The notes beneath the pieces were generated by a model. That model was not told the DNA's origin. It made no database searches and saw nothing but the letters and a program-made list of their open reading frames with translations. The position numbers and the translations under genes are program-made. A DNA stretch of 64,000 bases. It comes from Pseudopithomyces maydicus. Taxonomy: Eukaryota; Ascomycota; Dothideomycetes; Pleosporales; Didymosphaeriaceae. Positions within the stretch are counted from its first letter, which is position 1. Each line of letters begins with the position of its first letter. Location of the stretch: contig JANTUC010000001.1 in assembly GCA_026873275.1 (NCBI GenBank), forward strand, positions 3,720,001 through 3,784,000, given 5' to 3'. This document shows positions 33,481 through 45,560 of this stretch, piece by piece.

Positions 33481-36100
33481 AGGAAATACGGCTCAGCAAT
33501 CTTTCGCCAATAGCAACAGATAGGAACACTGCCCCCTTAGCGGGCATAATATTTGAAAACCAAAATTAAGGAGGGCTCAGCGCGATCATCTAATGATTGG
33601 TTTTGTAGATGTCCGAGCGTAGATTTGCATGCATGTCAACCGTTCCCGGCATGAATTTGTAGGCTGTGCAATGGGCCGCTGAACAGGGGTGCGCAAGGTG
33701 TGCGAAGGTGGGAGACACGGCTCAGCAACATTCACCAATAGCAAGCCCGGCGGCCTTAGAGGGACGAGTCAGGGTACTTTTAGGGATCAAAATTGAGGAG
33801 AGCTCAGCACAACTGCATGTTCATTGGCCTTGCGGACGTCCGGACGTCAGCCCGTGTACGTGTTAGCCCTCATTTGGGCAGGCTGTGCAAAATTCCGGTG
33901 AGCTGGGGAGAGAATGAGGTATACTAAGCGAAGGTAGAAGAGACACGGCTTAGTAGTATTCGCCAATAGCAGCAGAAAGTCTGCGCCGCCTGAAATCTTT
34001 AGAATGAAAATTAAGGAGAGCCCAGCATCACTGTATGTTCATTGGTCTCGCGGATGGTTGGGCGTAAGCCTGTGTCGTTATATACGTAGGCCGTGCATCA
34101 TTCCGGTGAGCTGGGGAGAGAAAAAGGAATACATTCAGAAAAGGTAGGAAAGGGACGGCTCAGCAGTATCTAGCCAATAGCCTGGCCATGATTTTAGCAA
34201 GGCTGAGATTCAGTCACTTTGAGAACTAAAATTGAGGAGAGCTCAGCATAGCTGCATGTTTATTGGTCCTGCGGACGTCTGGGCGTAACCCCTGAGTATG
34301 CTTAGCAATATACTGGTAAATAGAAGAAGCATAAAGCGCATACGGATGAGGGGTGGTAAAAGTCACGACTCAGCAGTACCTAGTCAATACGCTGGTGTGG
34401 TGCCAACATGTCACGGTTGTGAGAACGATGCAGAATCGAGATTGAGGAGAACTCAGCGGAACTGTACACTTGACCTTGTTGGTATCTGGGCGTAAGCTAG
34501 TACGTATACTGATGGTAGCCTTTGGGTCGAAAACTTGCTGTTGGACGGGGTAGAGCGCAAGGCATAGACGATCGCGGACACGGCTCAGCGGCATCTCGCC
34601 AATCGCCATAGCCAGATTTTTGGGGCAGACCTGAACAACACTCTCAAAACCAAAATTCAGAAGTGCTCAGTATAGCTTCATATTTATTGGTCCTGTAGAT
34701 GTCTGAGAGTATGAAAATTGCCCCAGAACCAGGAGAGCACAAGGCACATGGAGGCGAAAGCCGAAAAGAGACGGCTCAGCAAATATTCGCCAATCACCAT
34801 CATCAACATTCCTGCACAAAGAGAGACCTTTGAGAAGAATCGGAATTGCGGAGAGTTCAGCATAACTGTATTTTCATTGGCTTTGTGGGTTTCTGGGCAT
34901 AAGCTTACATGCAGGTCACATAAGGACTTACGTGTACGATTGGAGGCTGAGTGCATGAAAATGGCCCAGAACGCCTTAACAGCTCAGCAGTATGCTAATT
35001 TTGGGAGTGCGCCATAACTAGATTCTCATTAGCCTATTGAATGTCAGAATGCAAATTGCATGCATACAACGTACCTATTTATGTAGATGCGCAGAGGCTG
35101 AATACTGGATACGCGAATGGGTTTCGAGTATAGGTGCACTCACGGCTCAGCAATCTCTCGCCAATCATGGACGATATCAACACCCTGACCCCGCGAACGC
35201 TTACGATCTTTAAATCAAAACTGGGGAGAGCACAGCACAACTGTATGCTTATTGGATTTGGAAAGTGTATGCACACATACTTGAATGTTTATTACGTATG
35301 CGCATGAGGGCTGAGCATACGACAATGGTCTCTAGGTATGAGGCTCTTTCACAGCTTGCCATTCTGCTGTTCACGTTGTGCAACACATTGTAGCCCTCCT
35401 TAACTACAAACTTATCTCGGGAGAATGCAACGTAGGTAAATACCTAATAGTCTTGTAGTGTCTGGATATATGTTTGCATGCTTGTTTTCGGTATGTACAG
35501 GGGTTGTGAAGATAAGAACTGCCTTCAATCAAGGGAGCATCCACGGCTCAGCGGATGCGAACCAATCTCTCTTTTCGCCACTGCGTAGAAGGGGCTACCA
35601 ACAGATTTTAAAACTAAAAATGAAGAGAGTGTACTGCAACTGTATGCCTATTGGTCTCATGAACTTCTGAGTGACGATTTGTATGCATGCCAAGCTGTTG
35701 AGTTTCGGTGATCCCGACCAGATTTTGACCAGATTCTGACCGGATCTTGACCGGAGGCTTCATTACGCTGGATAGACAACAAGGCTGAATGTTTCATTGT
35801 TGCGACAAGTCGCATTGTCAAAACTCGTCGAGAGGATGTTCACGGCTCAGCATGATATCTGCTATCACGCCACTGTATATTCTCAAAATCGAAAAAATGA
35901 TGGGATCATGAGCCCTCTACACGCGCATTGGCGGTACCAAGACTCATGGTGATTGCAGCATTCGATAGGCAAAGAGGGCCTCGTCATTGTGTTAGGCTGA
36001 AAGCCTCGGAGCTAGTAGGACGATCACAGCTCAGCTCCAGGCAGCAACAAATGGCGCAATCACAGCCAGGAACTAAAAACAACGGGATCATATACTCTCT
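33481..36100 (+). repeat. array of ~13 degenerate ~210 bp units with paired GCTCAGC motifs
   Basis: Each unit begins with ACGGCTCAGCA, followed about 10 bp later by TCGCCAATAG. About 83 bp downstream comes AAAATTGAGGAGAGCTCAGCA, then CTGxATGTTCATTGG. First-motif positions are 33490, 33719, 33947, 34157, 34368, 34582, 34773, 34981, 35144, 35351 (weak), 35545, 35844 and 36028, so the spacing is mostly 185-230 bp. Second-motif positions are 33575, 33802, 34020, 34242, 34451, 34665, 34855 and 35230, each 73-86 bp after the first. Between the motifs the units have diverged strongly, and no reading frame runs through them. The motif appears with a forward CCAAT after the first copy and a reverse one (ATTGG) after the second. 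The units are not transposon ends, rRNA or tRNA that I recognise. Confidence 0.85.
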
Positions 36101-37713
36101 GATTGCTGATTGGCAGTAAGGACTCGTACTCAAGCAAGGTTAGAGCCATGCTCGGTAATCGTCAGGTCCGTGCTGTATGACCTGCATGGACTGCCAGAGG
36201 CCAATTGACACGGCTTCTACTTATGTTCTCCCAATTTTCAAATTCAAAATTCCGTTCCAATACGAGTTATTTGCTGAGCCGTGCATATGAGAATCATCGC
36301 TATTTCGTATTCGACAGAGTTGTTCATGCGAGTACAGTCTAGGCCACATGCATGCAAGCCAGGCGCCTACACGACGAATCAGCCTGCACATCGGTCACGC
36401 TCCTCGCATCTTTGAGTAAAACCACGAATGGATGAAGTTCTCATACGCTATCTAACTCGCTGCTACAGTGGCCACCGTTGCTGAGCCGTGAAAGCAGATC
36501 CTCTTCCCTTGAGATCATCGCACTTGATTTTGATCCCGTTGAGCCGAGTTTAGGAAATTTATATGGGATAGTCAACCATTATGGTTAGGTAATTAATGAG
36601 AGAACATGTTTTGTAGAACAGTCCCCATTTAATAATCTCCCTAGATGTGTGCGACAACAATCACTAGATAGGCAATAACATTGATTCGTTGTTTGAGTAC
36701 AGCAGGCTCTCGCTTTCATTGTCTGAGCCCCACGTGGTTGTATTAGATCAATACTGAACCGCAACGACACAACTCGATCTCACTCTGGAAGCTAGCTCAT
36801 GCTTGGTCAATTGTTTAGCACTCCTTGTTGAATTCATTGCGTCTGGTTTGCCTTTGACTGGAATCGGCATGACCTGTACAGGTCTTTACGACGTTAATTA
36901 GACACCACTTGCTCAAGCCTTTCATCTATGGCGATGCTGAAAATCTGCCAACGCTCGCCCATAGTATTCCCTCTTGCGTCAACCTCTGAATCACTCTCAG
37001 CACTAAAAGAGACATTCTACCGATCTTCTGAACGCAACATACAAACTCAATCGCGCTATATTCAGAGTATCGATTTCCTTTCGCCATCACGAATGACCTG
37101 GCCATACCACAGTCACAACCATAAGAGCGTAGATCGAATGCAAAGAATGCACCAGTTCCTGTTTAGCATAAATATCGTAATATCAGGTCCAAGTTGAAGG
37201 TAAACCTGGTACATTTCACTAGAAAGAGCTCTTCACCTGATCTGATACTGAAATTTTGATAAATAAAACTAATGCTAAAAAATTTGTAACCTGACAATAC
37301 TATAATTTTACGGTCCTGGCCTGATACTGGTATCTTGCAAGGGTTAATGTCAGCTGCGCTAAAAAAAGGCTCGGCTAATTTGCTTGCTTGACTGCCGGCG
37401 ACTAGAGTTGAAGGAGCCGATGAAAGAGATCGTTAAGCGAGATCTTGGTCAACTGTATCCAATAGGGTGTCTTCCGACAAGCCAGCTTTGATAGAAATGT
37501 TTTCATCATGAGGAAAACCGGTGAGTCTTTCAAATGCTGAGCCGTGATCTCCAGCTAAAATAGCGCGCAGCATGATACCTTGTCTCCCATAGCATTTGCG
37601 ACTTTCGCGAGGATACAATTTTTTACCTTTGCGACTTCTAGTCTTACAATCGTATTAGATTTGTTTCAAACTCTCGCAAATGGCATATTTCAATCTGAGA
37701 TGTGGTAGCGCCT
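36101..37713. other. non-coding, inverted copies of the array motif
   Basis: No gene is visible. The array motif recurs in the opposite orientation, as TGCTGAGCCGTG, at about 36272, 36479 and 37535. A weaker GTTGAGCCGAG lies at 36539. Around 36263 the surrounding bases also match a reversed unit (ATTGG then TTTGAATTTG). The orientation therefore flips at about 36.1-36.25 kb. The stretch 37200-37330 is AT-rich. The right end is the 3' flank of the helicase gene. Confidence 0.6.
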
Positions 37714-40479
37714 CTAATTGGACATAGTCATTATATCAGGGGTATACAGTAAAGGATCCGAGTTGGAACCATAGCCAAAGTAATCCAACATCGCTTGATG
37801 TTGCCCTGAAGCAGTCTCTTTGCTGTTTCCAAATCCACCACCTGCAAGGTCAAGCTTCTTCCTCTGACGCGAAAGGACGTTGCTTTCTTCGACAGTATTT
37901 TTCATTATGTAGCGGATAATCGCCACGTTATCTTTCTGACCAAGTCGCAATGCTCGCCCAATAGCCTGAGATTCAATGGACGGATTCCATTGTGGTTCCA
38001 GGAGATATATTCGTGATGCAATGGCCAGATTGAGACCGACAGCACCAGTACCGAGGGTCATCAAAAGTATGTTGGTGCCGTTCGGTGATCGGAAGTCTTT
38101 CAAGATATTTAATCGCTCTGTCAGTGTAAGGGATCCATCAATGATGCTATATTGAATGGAATTATACGAAAGAAGCTCTCCAGCAAGGACTAGAGTCTTC
38201 TTCCAGCTTGAGAACACTATGCTATTCACTGCTGTTAGTGAATGTATGCAGTGTTGGAATAAAAGGCATTACCATTTGTTGAAGGTGTGCTGAGACAGAT
38301 CGCTTAAAAGTGCCAGCAACTTGGTCGGATACGATGTGCGATATGATGGGCTGGCATGATGTTGTAGATTTGTGTGCAAAGAAGAGTTCTGAGGTGCAGA
38401 AACCTCGTCTCCAGCTTCGCAGCCGGGACACTTATGTTTTCGTGCACGGTGACTAGGTACGCACGTTCTGCAAACAAGGTGTGAGCAGGCCGCGAGAATG
38501 ATGCCACCGTCAGCGTCAGAATCTTCATTAAGCGAGTAGATGACTCCAGAGCAATAGATACATGTGTTCCGATGTATCTGTTGCAGTAATGAAAGTGTTT
38601 CATCTGGATCACCTTGAAGCTGATTAATTTGTACGGTCGGGTCGCCTGTTGGTAGTCCGTTATTGCAGAATAGCCGGAGTTTCAGGAGAGACTCAAGCAT
38701 CGTGGAATTGACATTGCCTTTCCTTCGATGACTTACTGCCATATCGATATCAACACGACATTTCTGTAGAAGCTTGGCATATTGAGCTTCTTCATCTTTT
38801 GTCATTGGTAATCTGCGTACAGAAAGCACTGGCTCTGGGAGATCCAAAAGCTCACGTGTTCGACGCAAACAGACCGACTGAAGAAGTAGTCGCAAATTCT
38901 TGAACCTTCCTCTAGAACTAGATTTGATAGGCCCGATAATGAATTTTCGAAAACTGGGTGCGTGCTCAAGTATGGGAACTTTCAAGAAGGTGATCAATGT
39001 GCCTAAGTCCTCGAGACTGTTCTGAATGGGAGTGCCAGTGAGACACCAACGATATTCAGCTGTCAATGCGGAAACCGCCTGAAACTGCTTTGTGGATTTG
39101 TTCCGAATTTCATGGGCCTCATCCAATACGATCCGATACCAATGCAGTTGCGCAAGACTACTATTCCCGTGTGCCAGTTCAACCGCGGTTGTAGCATATG
39201 TTGTTAATACAATCATTCGTTGCTGTAAAAGATCCTTTTCGGCATGTCTCCCCGATCCTGTATGTCTGTGGAAGGGGATAGCACTACTATACGAGTGCTT
39301 GCGGATCTCATCAACCCAACTATCAATCAATAGCGAAGAAGGTACTATTATGAGTGTCGCTCTCGTACGTATCTTATTCGTGGACCGGCTCCCAGATTGA
39401 GTGTCTGTTCTCGCAAAAAGGTTGGCTCGATCAAAAGAGCCAGCAATAGTTGACAGAAGAACTAAAGACTTCCCCAAACCCATCTCGTCCGCTATTATAC
39501 CTCCTGTGCCTTCGGAAGGGTAGGGTCGTTTCGCCCCAGAGAACGTGTGCTGATAGAAAGGTTCGTCGCCGTCCACATCGTTGTACTTCCACAAACTCAT
39601 ATCGGATTCCAAATTTCCAGATTCGTGCTGTGAGATGAAATCAATGGCTTCTTTTTGATGGGGCAAGAGTGTTGTGCATATTCGACTGTCCACAGTGACG
39701 GTGCCAATATCGGTCTTGTGGCCTAGAGAGTTCAAGATTTCATCAACAATGACGACGTCGCTAGCACCAACTTTCTCATCAAGAACAGTCGTATGACTTG
39801 GCTTCAGATGTGTTTTCTCCTTCTCTTCAAATTCTTCAACTGGAATCGCATCCGAAAACCCTGCTACACGGAAGATATGCGGATTGTAGTACGCTATATA
39901 ACAACCAAATCGCGGGTATTGCAAAAAGATGTTGCTTTTCGATAAAACACCACCAACATACTCTGCGTCAGATTTCATGCCGAAAATGTTGATCTCAAAT
40001 GCCACAACAGTTTGTTGGCCAGTTTGATTGAGCGCAACCCTCCAATCGGTATCTGAAATTGTTGCCCAAAATGATATTTCTCTTTCCGCCGTGAGAGCAG
40101 TGAATATGCGACAAGTCTGTTTGTTGAGCCGACCAAGAATTATTCCTGCAGAAACTAGATTGAAAAAGGCGCCTTCCTTTCCCACAAGAAAATTATGCTC
40201 TTTGACTCCCTGTGACCGATACTGAATAATCTGCTCTCTATTCAATTGTGCTTTGACGTCTGTAATCTATTACAAATTAGCTGCTACGGGACCACAGTGC
40301 TTGGGCTCGTCTCTCACACTACCATAACAGACATATTCCATTGAGACTGTATGGGATGGCTCATTCGAAGCTGCAGTTGAGGTTGATGGTTGACTAGGCA
40401 CAGGAGGCGCAGGAGACGTATGCCCTGCGCCATAATCCCCAAATGGCCAGGTCCGCTTCAGTTGGTCCGTACCATACAT
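37714..40479 (-). CDS. Snf2-family helicase with internal RING finger (HLTF/Rad5/Rad16 type)
   Basis: An 887-residue Swi2/Snf2 ATPase from exons 40479-40318, 40266-38273 and 38221-37714 (2664 nt). Both introns are 51 nt with CTAAT/CTAAC branch sites. The opening VCYGSITDVKAQL and a HIRAN-like region precede the ATPase core. The core contains LLPHQKEAIDF (Q-motif-like), GIIADEMGLGKS (Walker A), VLDEAHEIRN (DEAH box) and LTGTPIQNS. A C3HC4 RING is inserted at about residues 630-680 (CIYC...CSHLVCRTC...CPGC). Helicase C follows: KCIVFSSWKKTL, TLGTGAVGLNLA, EPQWNPSIESQAIGRALRLGQ. All motifs are intact. Rad5/Rad16/HLTF relatives translocate on DNA and can ubiquitinate chromatin or replication proteins. 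It lies directly beside the motif array and is divergent from the NACHT gene. Confidence 0.92.
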
Positions 40480-40769
40480 GATGATTCAAGATGTGTCAAG
40501 AAGAATACATTTCTTGGGTTCGGAAGCCTTAAGATTGTGAAGGCGGAAATAAACGCCCCGCTTCACCGGTCTTGTGGGGGCGGAGCGGCTAATCAAATGT
40601 CACGTGTCAAATCCCTGACCTCGGGCAATGCCCACATCACAGCCTCGCTGCGTTCAACGAACACTGCCTTTCAGCATTTCATCCATTCACTCCTCTCTCA
40701 TTATATTAGAGTTATTACTTTCATCTGGACGGTTTTGTTCAGTCTCAGCACTGCGTAGGTGGACGCATC
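40480..40769. promoter_or_regulatory. short bidirectional promoter, Snf2 helicase / NACHT gene
   Basis: 290 bp between diverging ATGs. It carries a CACGTG palindrome inside TGTCACGTGTCA at about 40599-40610, near the centre. The array motif GCTCAGC is absent here. Confidence 0.6.
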
Positions 40770-43700
40770 ATGGCGAGCAGCACTCACACGGTTTCCTTTG
40801 AGCGAGCGTTGACCGAGTTCAAAAAAATCTCAAGAAGAAGGATATAGATAATTTCAAGAATACGACTCTGAAAAGTCTGGAGCAATGCATTGGGGATCTG
40901 CAGAAGAAACAACATGCATCAAGACGCCTGCAAAACCTAAATCGCCTAAAGCCATTCATTGAGGCTATGGAGCAATATGGAAAGGTTGTAGCAATATTCG
41001 CCAATACTAATGAAATCGTAGCATACATATGGGTGCGTTCAGTATAACGTGAAATGAAACGAAAACTGATGTCATTCAGGGCCCAATGAAATTTCTATTG
41101 CAGGTTGTGTAACTCCTGATCCATTTTAACTTTGCTCTAATGCTTTATATCAATAGATCGCAAACAACTATGCTGAAGCATTCACCGAGATGCTCGATAC
41201 GTATGAACGCATTGGCGAGATTTTACCGTTATTGAGCCAATACGAAGAACTCTTTCGTCGTAGGCCACACATGGGTCGCGTACTCTCGCTCATGTACGAG
41301 GATATTCTCAAATTTCACCGTATTGCACTCAGGTATTTCCAGCAGCCTCGTCAGTACTATTGATCTTACGATTCGACGTTGAATCTAATGATGCAAAGTT
41401 TGGAAGCAACTGTTCGAAGCCACTTGGAAAACATACAAGTCTAGGTTCGGTAGCATAATCTCGAACATGACGTTCCATCGTCAATTGGTAGAAAGTACCG
41501 CAACAGTATCTCAGATCGAAGACGAACAGAAACGAAGAAGACTCGAAGACGATCGGTTTGAAGCACATCTGAAGAGCGAGGAGCTACAGCGGCACAGGCA
41601 GGTTAATAGCTGGTTAAGAGCAGCCGACGTTACTTCGGAACAGTATCATTTCTCAAAGGTTCGGGCCTCTCACCAAGGGACTGGTCAATGGCTCCTTGAT
41701 CACCCTCTTTTCAAGAGCTGGCTCGATCCACAGTTTCCTAATATACCCCCATTATTATGGCTTACTGGAATTCCTGGTGCAGGTAAAGTACACTTCGATT
41801 TAACAATCCATTGAGAAAAGCTCTGATCATCATCCAGGCAAAACTATCCTTTCTTCACTGGTCATAGAGACGGTTACGAATTTGACGACAACACCGACGG
41901 TTCTATACTTCTACTGTAAGCATGATGATGCTGAACGGGACAATTTCGTTGCTCTGTCACGTAGCATACTAGCACAGCTTTTGAGACAAGATCCTGGTTT
42001 GTTGTACTACTTCTATGAGAAGTGTTGCGTCAATATCGAACCGATCCTCAATTCGGTGCTTCTGATTGAAGAGTTACTGAGTTTTGCATTCCAAAACTGC
42101 AAGAGTGCATATGTAATACTCGACGGCTTAGACGAGTGTTGTTCTCGTAGCGAAAGAAAGCATATCGTAGAGTGGTTCCGGAATCTAGTTGAAAGTCTGC
42201 CTATTACCGAACCCGAACGGGTCCGCTGTTTCTTCGTAAGCCAAGACGACGGCATTGCCCGAAAGGACATGGCTGGCATCGCGACTATCAGAATAAGTGT
42301 CGAGGATAATAAGAAGGATATTGAAAATTATTGTCTTATTCGCGCAGCGCAGCTCAAGGCTGATAAAGGTCTCACAGACGAAAAAGCGTCTACTATAGCG
42401 GCATCAGTGGCTAAAAATGCAGAGGGTAGGCCACCTTAGCCCTCACAAAAATTGTGTGCTGATAGTACAGGCATGTTTCTATTTGTCAAGTTGGTGTGGG
42501 ATAATTTGTTGGCACAAAACACACTACAAGCACTTGAGGAGGAAATCGACCCCGATGTGTTGCCTAACGAACTTTATGCCGCGTATGTCGATTGTATTAT
42601 TACCATAGTCGCATTCTGACAACATCAGCTACGATCGCATCATGATTCGAATCCGACGGCAAAACCCCGAAGCGCTAGATTCGGATATTTTGCAGCTTCT
42701 TGGATGGCTCGTCTGTGCGAAGAGGTCTCTAAGATGGTACGAAATTCAAGGCATGAAAGCAATCAATTTAGAAGAAGGCATAGTGGACTGCGACCGGTGC
42801 AGTTTTTTAGTTGGTTCGAAGGATCTCTGCGAATCTTTGGTAGAGGACCGACGAGATGGCAGGGTTGAGCTAGTCCACTCAAGCGTCAAGTCGTAAGTCT
42901 CCGAAATTCTAACTGAAAATGATATGCTTAGTGTTGGATATAGATTTCTTGTTGAGAAGGGTCACATAAATCCAGCTCAAGAAGAGATCAGGTTTGCAAA
43001 CCTGTGTATCGATTACCTGAATTTGCCGGCGCTTACGGAAGAACCAACCGAGGAATATGTCCTGCAGGGCAGTTATGCTCTGATGAACTACGCGGTCCTG
43101 TACTGGGTTCGACATCTTGAGGCAGGATTAGAGCATATCGATAGTAACGATAAGCTCTTACCAGAGTTGGCGGAGAGTTTGGAGGCCTTCATTGATCAGC
43201 ATTGGAATTCACCTACAGCCACATTCAACATCTCGAAGCGTAACAGCGAACGGCTCAAATACTTCGAATCATATTCATTCTACCAAAGCCTTCAAGAAGC
43301 AACAGTATCCATGCGAAAACAAATCACATTCTTTGGTAAAATGGAAAAACGACAAATTGCTTTGGACCTTGAGGATATAGTGATCAGAGTCAGAAGTTTC
43401 TTCGAACAACTTTTATTGGCCACGACAGAACAACCAAAATTGGAGCATCTGAAAACGAGATACGGAAGTAACATTTTCCGGTGTCCGCGGTTCAGTTGTC
43501 AGTCATTCACCAATGGCTTCCAATCGGCCGATGAGCGCGATCGCCATGTTCAAAAGCATGAACGCCCGTTTCTGTGTAGCGATCAGGCTTGTCCCCAATC
43601 TACGTTTGGATTCACGTCCAAACCCGAGCTTGATAGGCACATGAAGGATATGCATGCCACAGTTCAGTTAGACGCCGAAGAATTTCCCACAGACCAAGAC

Positions 43701-44045
43701 GTCGAGCAGAGTCTCAAGCCTCCAGAACCCCAACATCAGGTGCAGGAACAAAGCATCCCGAAGCCGCCCCCTGTTGTAGTACAAGACCCCGAGCCTGAAC
43801 AGGAGGTTCGCACAATTCCTAGGCTGAAGAAACCAAAGAAAACACACATCAAGCAGGATCTTGTATGTCATCACTGCTTAAAGACTTTCACGAAGAAGTT
43901 CAACCTGGATTCTCACCTTAGAACTCATTCTAACGAACGCCGGTATACGTGCGATGTATGTGGACAGGCTTTTGCCAGGGAGAGTGATCGTCGGCGCCAC
44001 ATGTCAACTCATGAGGAGGGAAATTCAAATGTGGAGGACATCTAA
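40770..44045 (+). CDS. STAND/NACHT NTPase with C-terminal C2H2 zinc fingers, frame break near start
   Basis: A fungal NLR-like protein, 980 residues if one base is restored. Exons are 40770-41032, 41080-41103, 41157-41349, 41399-41782, 41838-42425, 42471-42582, 42629-42892 and 42932-44045; introns are 39-55 nt. The helical N-terminal domain has the common fungal form SLEQCIGDLQKKQHASRR, IEAMEQYGKVVAIF, IWGPMKFLLQIANNYAEAF. The NACHT core has WLTGIPGAGKT (Walker A, ~residue 285) and YVILDGLDEC (Walker B, ~378). There are no WD or ankyrin repeats. Instead there are C2H2 fingers: degenerate pairs at ~790-850 and two canonical ones at ~920-975 (CHHC...HLRTH, CDVC...HMSTH). The usual frame breaks at a run of seven A (40821-40827): the ATG frame stops at 40847. 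Such proteins sense non-self or stress in fungi; the finger tail suggests DNA or RNA contact. Confidence 0.82.
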
Positions 44046-44329
44046 GAGATGGGAGTCCGTGGGGATGCGGTAAGACATTTTCTCGTGCGGACATCTTGAG
44101 TAGCCATCATAAGAGCAAGACTGGTCAAGCCTGCCTTCTCCCATATACTCAAGATCAGGCATCTGCAAGTAGCTAATTATCTGGGTCTCCAATATGTAAC
44201 ACGAGCGAGTCGGCTTCCGCACAAACTCCGTCATTGGTGTATCTCCTTACTCTTAGTCGAAGCTTAGTACAACAAAAAATATACGTTTCTATATCTCTGT
44301 TTCATGTTGATTGAGTTCTTTATATACTA
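44046..44329. other. 3' flank of NACHT gene
   Basis: Short non-coding stretch, balanced composition changing to AT-rich at about 44250. Nothing else is seen. Confidence 0.4.
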
Positions 44330-45560
44330 TATAGATTGGCCGAATGATAACCCGGCTATATAAAGCTTTTTACGTACACTTTTTTATACGCCACCTTTTT
44401 ACGCTATTTAGTAGGAGACACCTTTTTTTACCCATTTTTTACGCCCTCGAGTCAACTCGACACCTTTTCACCAAAATCACAAATTACATACATACTCTAT
44501 AGTAAGAGAGCACAACTTTTCCTTCACTATATTTATGTATATGATATTTAATACTGTGGTAACGGAAGGATACCTTTCTTTGATTATTTTTACCTGGTCA
44601 GCTACTTTGCTGCTCTCCTTTCCTATAAACTAAATATAGTAAGAAAGATGTAGTATATTTTTTTAAAAAAAGGTTTAGCAGTTTTAAAGAAGACGTTTTA
44701 TCTTGACAGGGCCTCTATCACAGGTGAGATTGAGATTGAGGCGCCAGTGCCGTGGACCAGCTGGGGAAAACCTATAGACTCATCTTCATTACCTTTTTAG
44801 AAAGAATACTTCCATAATTTGTGAAATTCTCAAAACGTATCGAGTCAACACGGCAACGGCGTACAAATAGTGAAAAATGTGTCTACCCACTAGTCAGGAA
44901 AAGAATACTGTATATAAAAATTTATAAATAAAGAATATCCTTTATATTCGATGGTTTCTAATCATTACAAGAGGGGATAGCAACTTTATTTTTATCTATT
45001 TTTATCTAGTTAGCCACATCTACTGCTACGTTTTAAAGAAACTAAATAGATATATACAAAAAATAACTAATTCAAATATTGTTCTATTTTATATTTTTTT
45101 TATTATTTAGTATATAGTGCTGGTGCCTCAATGCCTTAATACTCGCAGTGCTCGCAATAGCTCTGTGATACTATGGCACTTAAATCTTATCTTTGTCTAT
45201 CTTGATCTCTATCTACATTATTATGTCCGCGGCACAAAACACTTCTATATGTAATATTTCTATACTATTAAGTGGGAGGAGAATAGTTTCACTCTACCTA
45301 TTTCAACCAGTTAGTTACTCTGCTCCTTCCTTTTATATCAACTGACTTATTGCAATAGGAGAAAAGCGAGCAAACTCGAGACACTTTGTATACAAATTTA
45401 AGAAGATTTATCCTTTCAAAACATCCTAGAACGTGAGATTTTTGCGTCCGATATCAGAACTACGTAGAATTGATCGAACAAAGTAGAAGAACGGCGGTGC
45501 CATAACTAATAATAATAATCTACCCTTTTCCCTTGTATTTACAAGCGAGGTAACCTCCTA
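44330..45560 (+). repeat. AT-rich island of degenerate repeats, copies b-d
   Basis: A block of strongly AT-rich sequence with no reading frame. Copy b (44330-44680) carries GATAACCCGGCTATATAAAGC, TTTTATACGCC and GGTCAGCTACTTTGCTGC in the same order as the copies at 22.9 kb and 53.0 kb. Shorter matches to the last block occur at about 44995-45055 and 45275-45365 (CCAGTTAGTTACTCTGCTCC). The high TA content fits old repeats mutated by RIP, an inference from composition only. Confidence 0.6.

Noticed and set aside
33481..36100. CRISPR-like array
   Set aside because: The units are ~210 bp, diverged and eukaryotic in context; there are no short identical repeats with unique spacers and no cas genes.
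40815..40850. Programmed -1 ribosomal frameshift in the NACHT gene
   Set aside because: The A run is slippery, but no downstream pseudoknot is evident and four other genes have similar breaks, so error or mutation is simpler.
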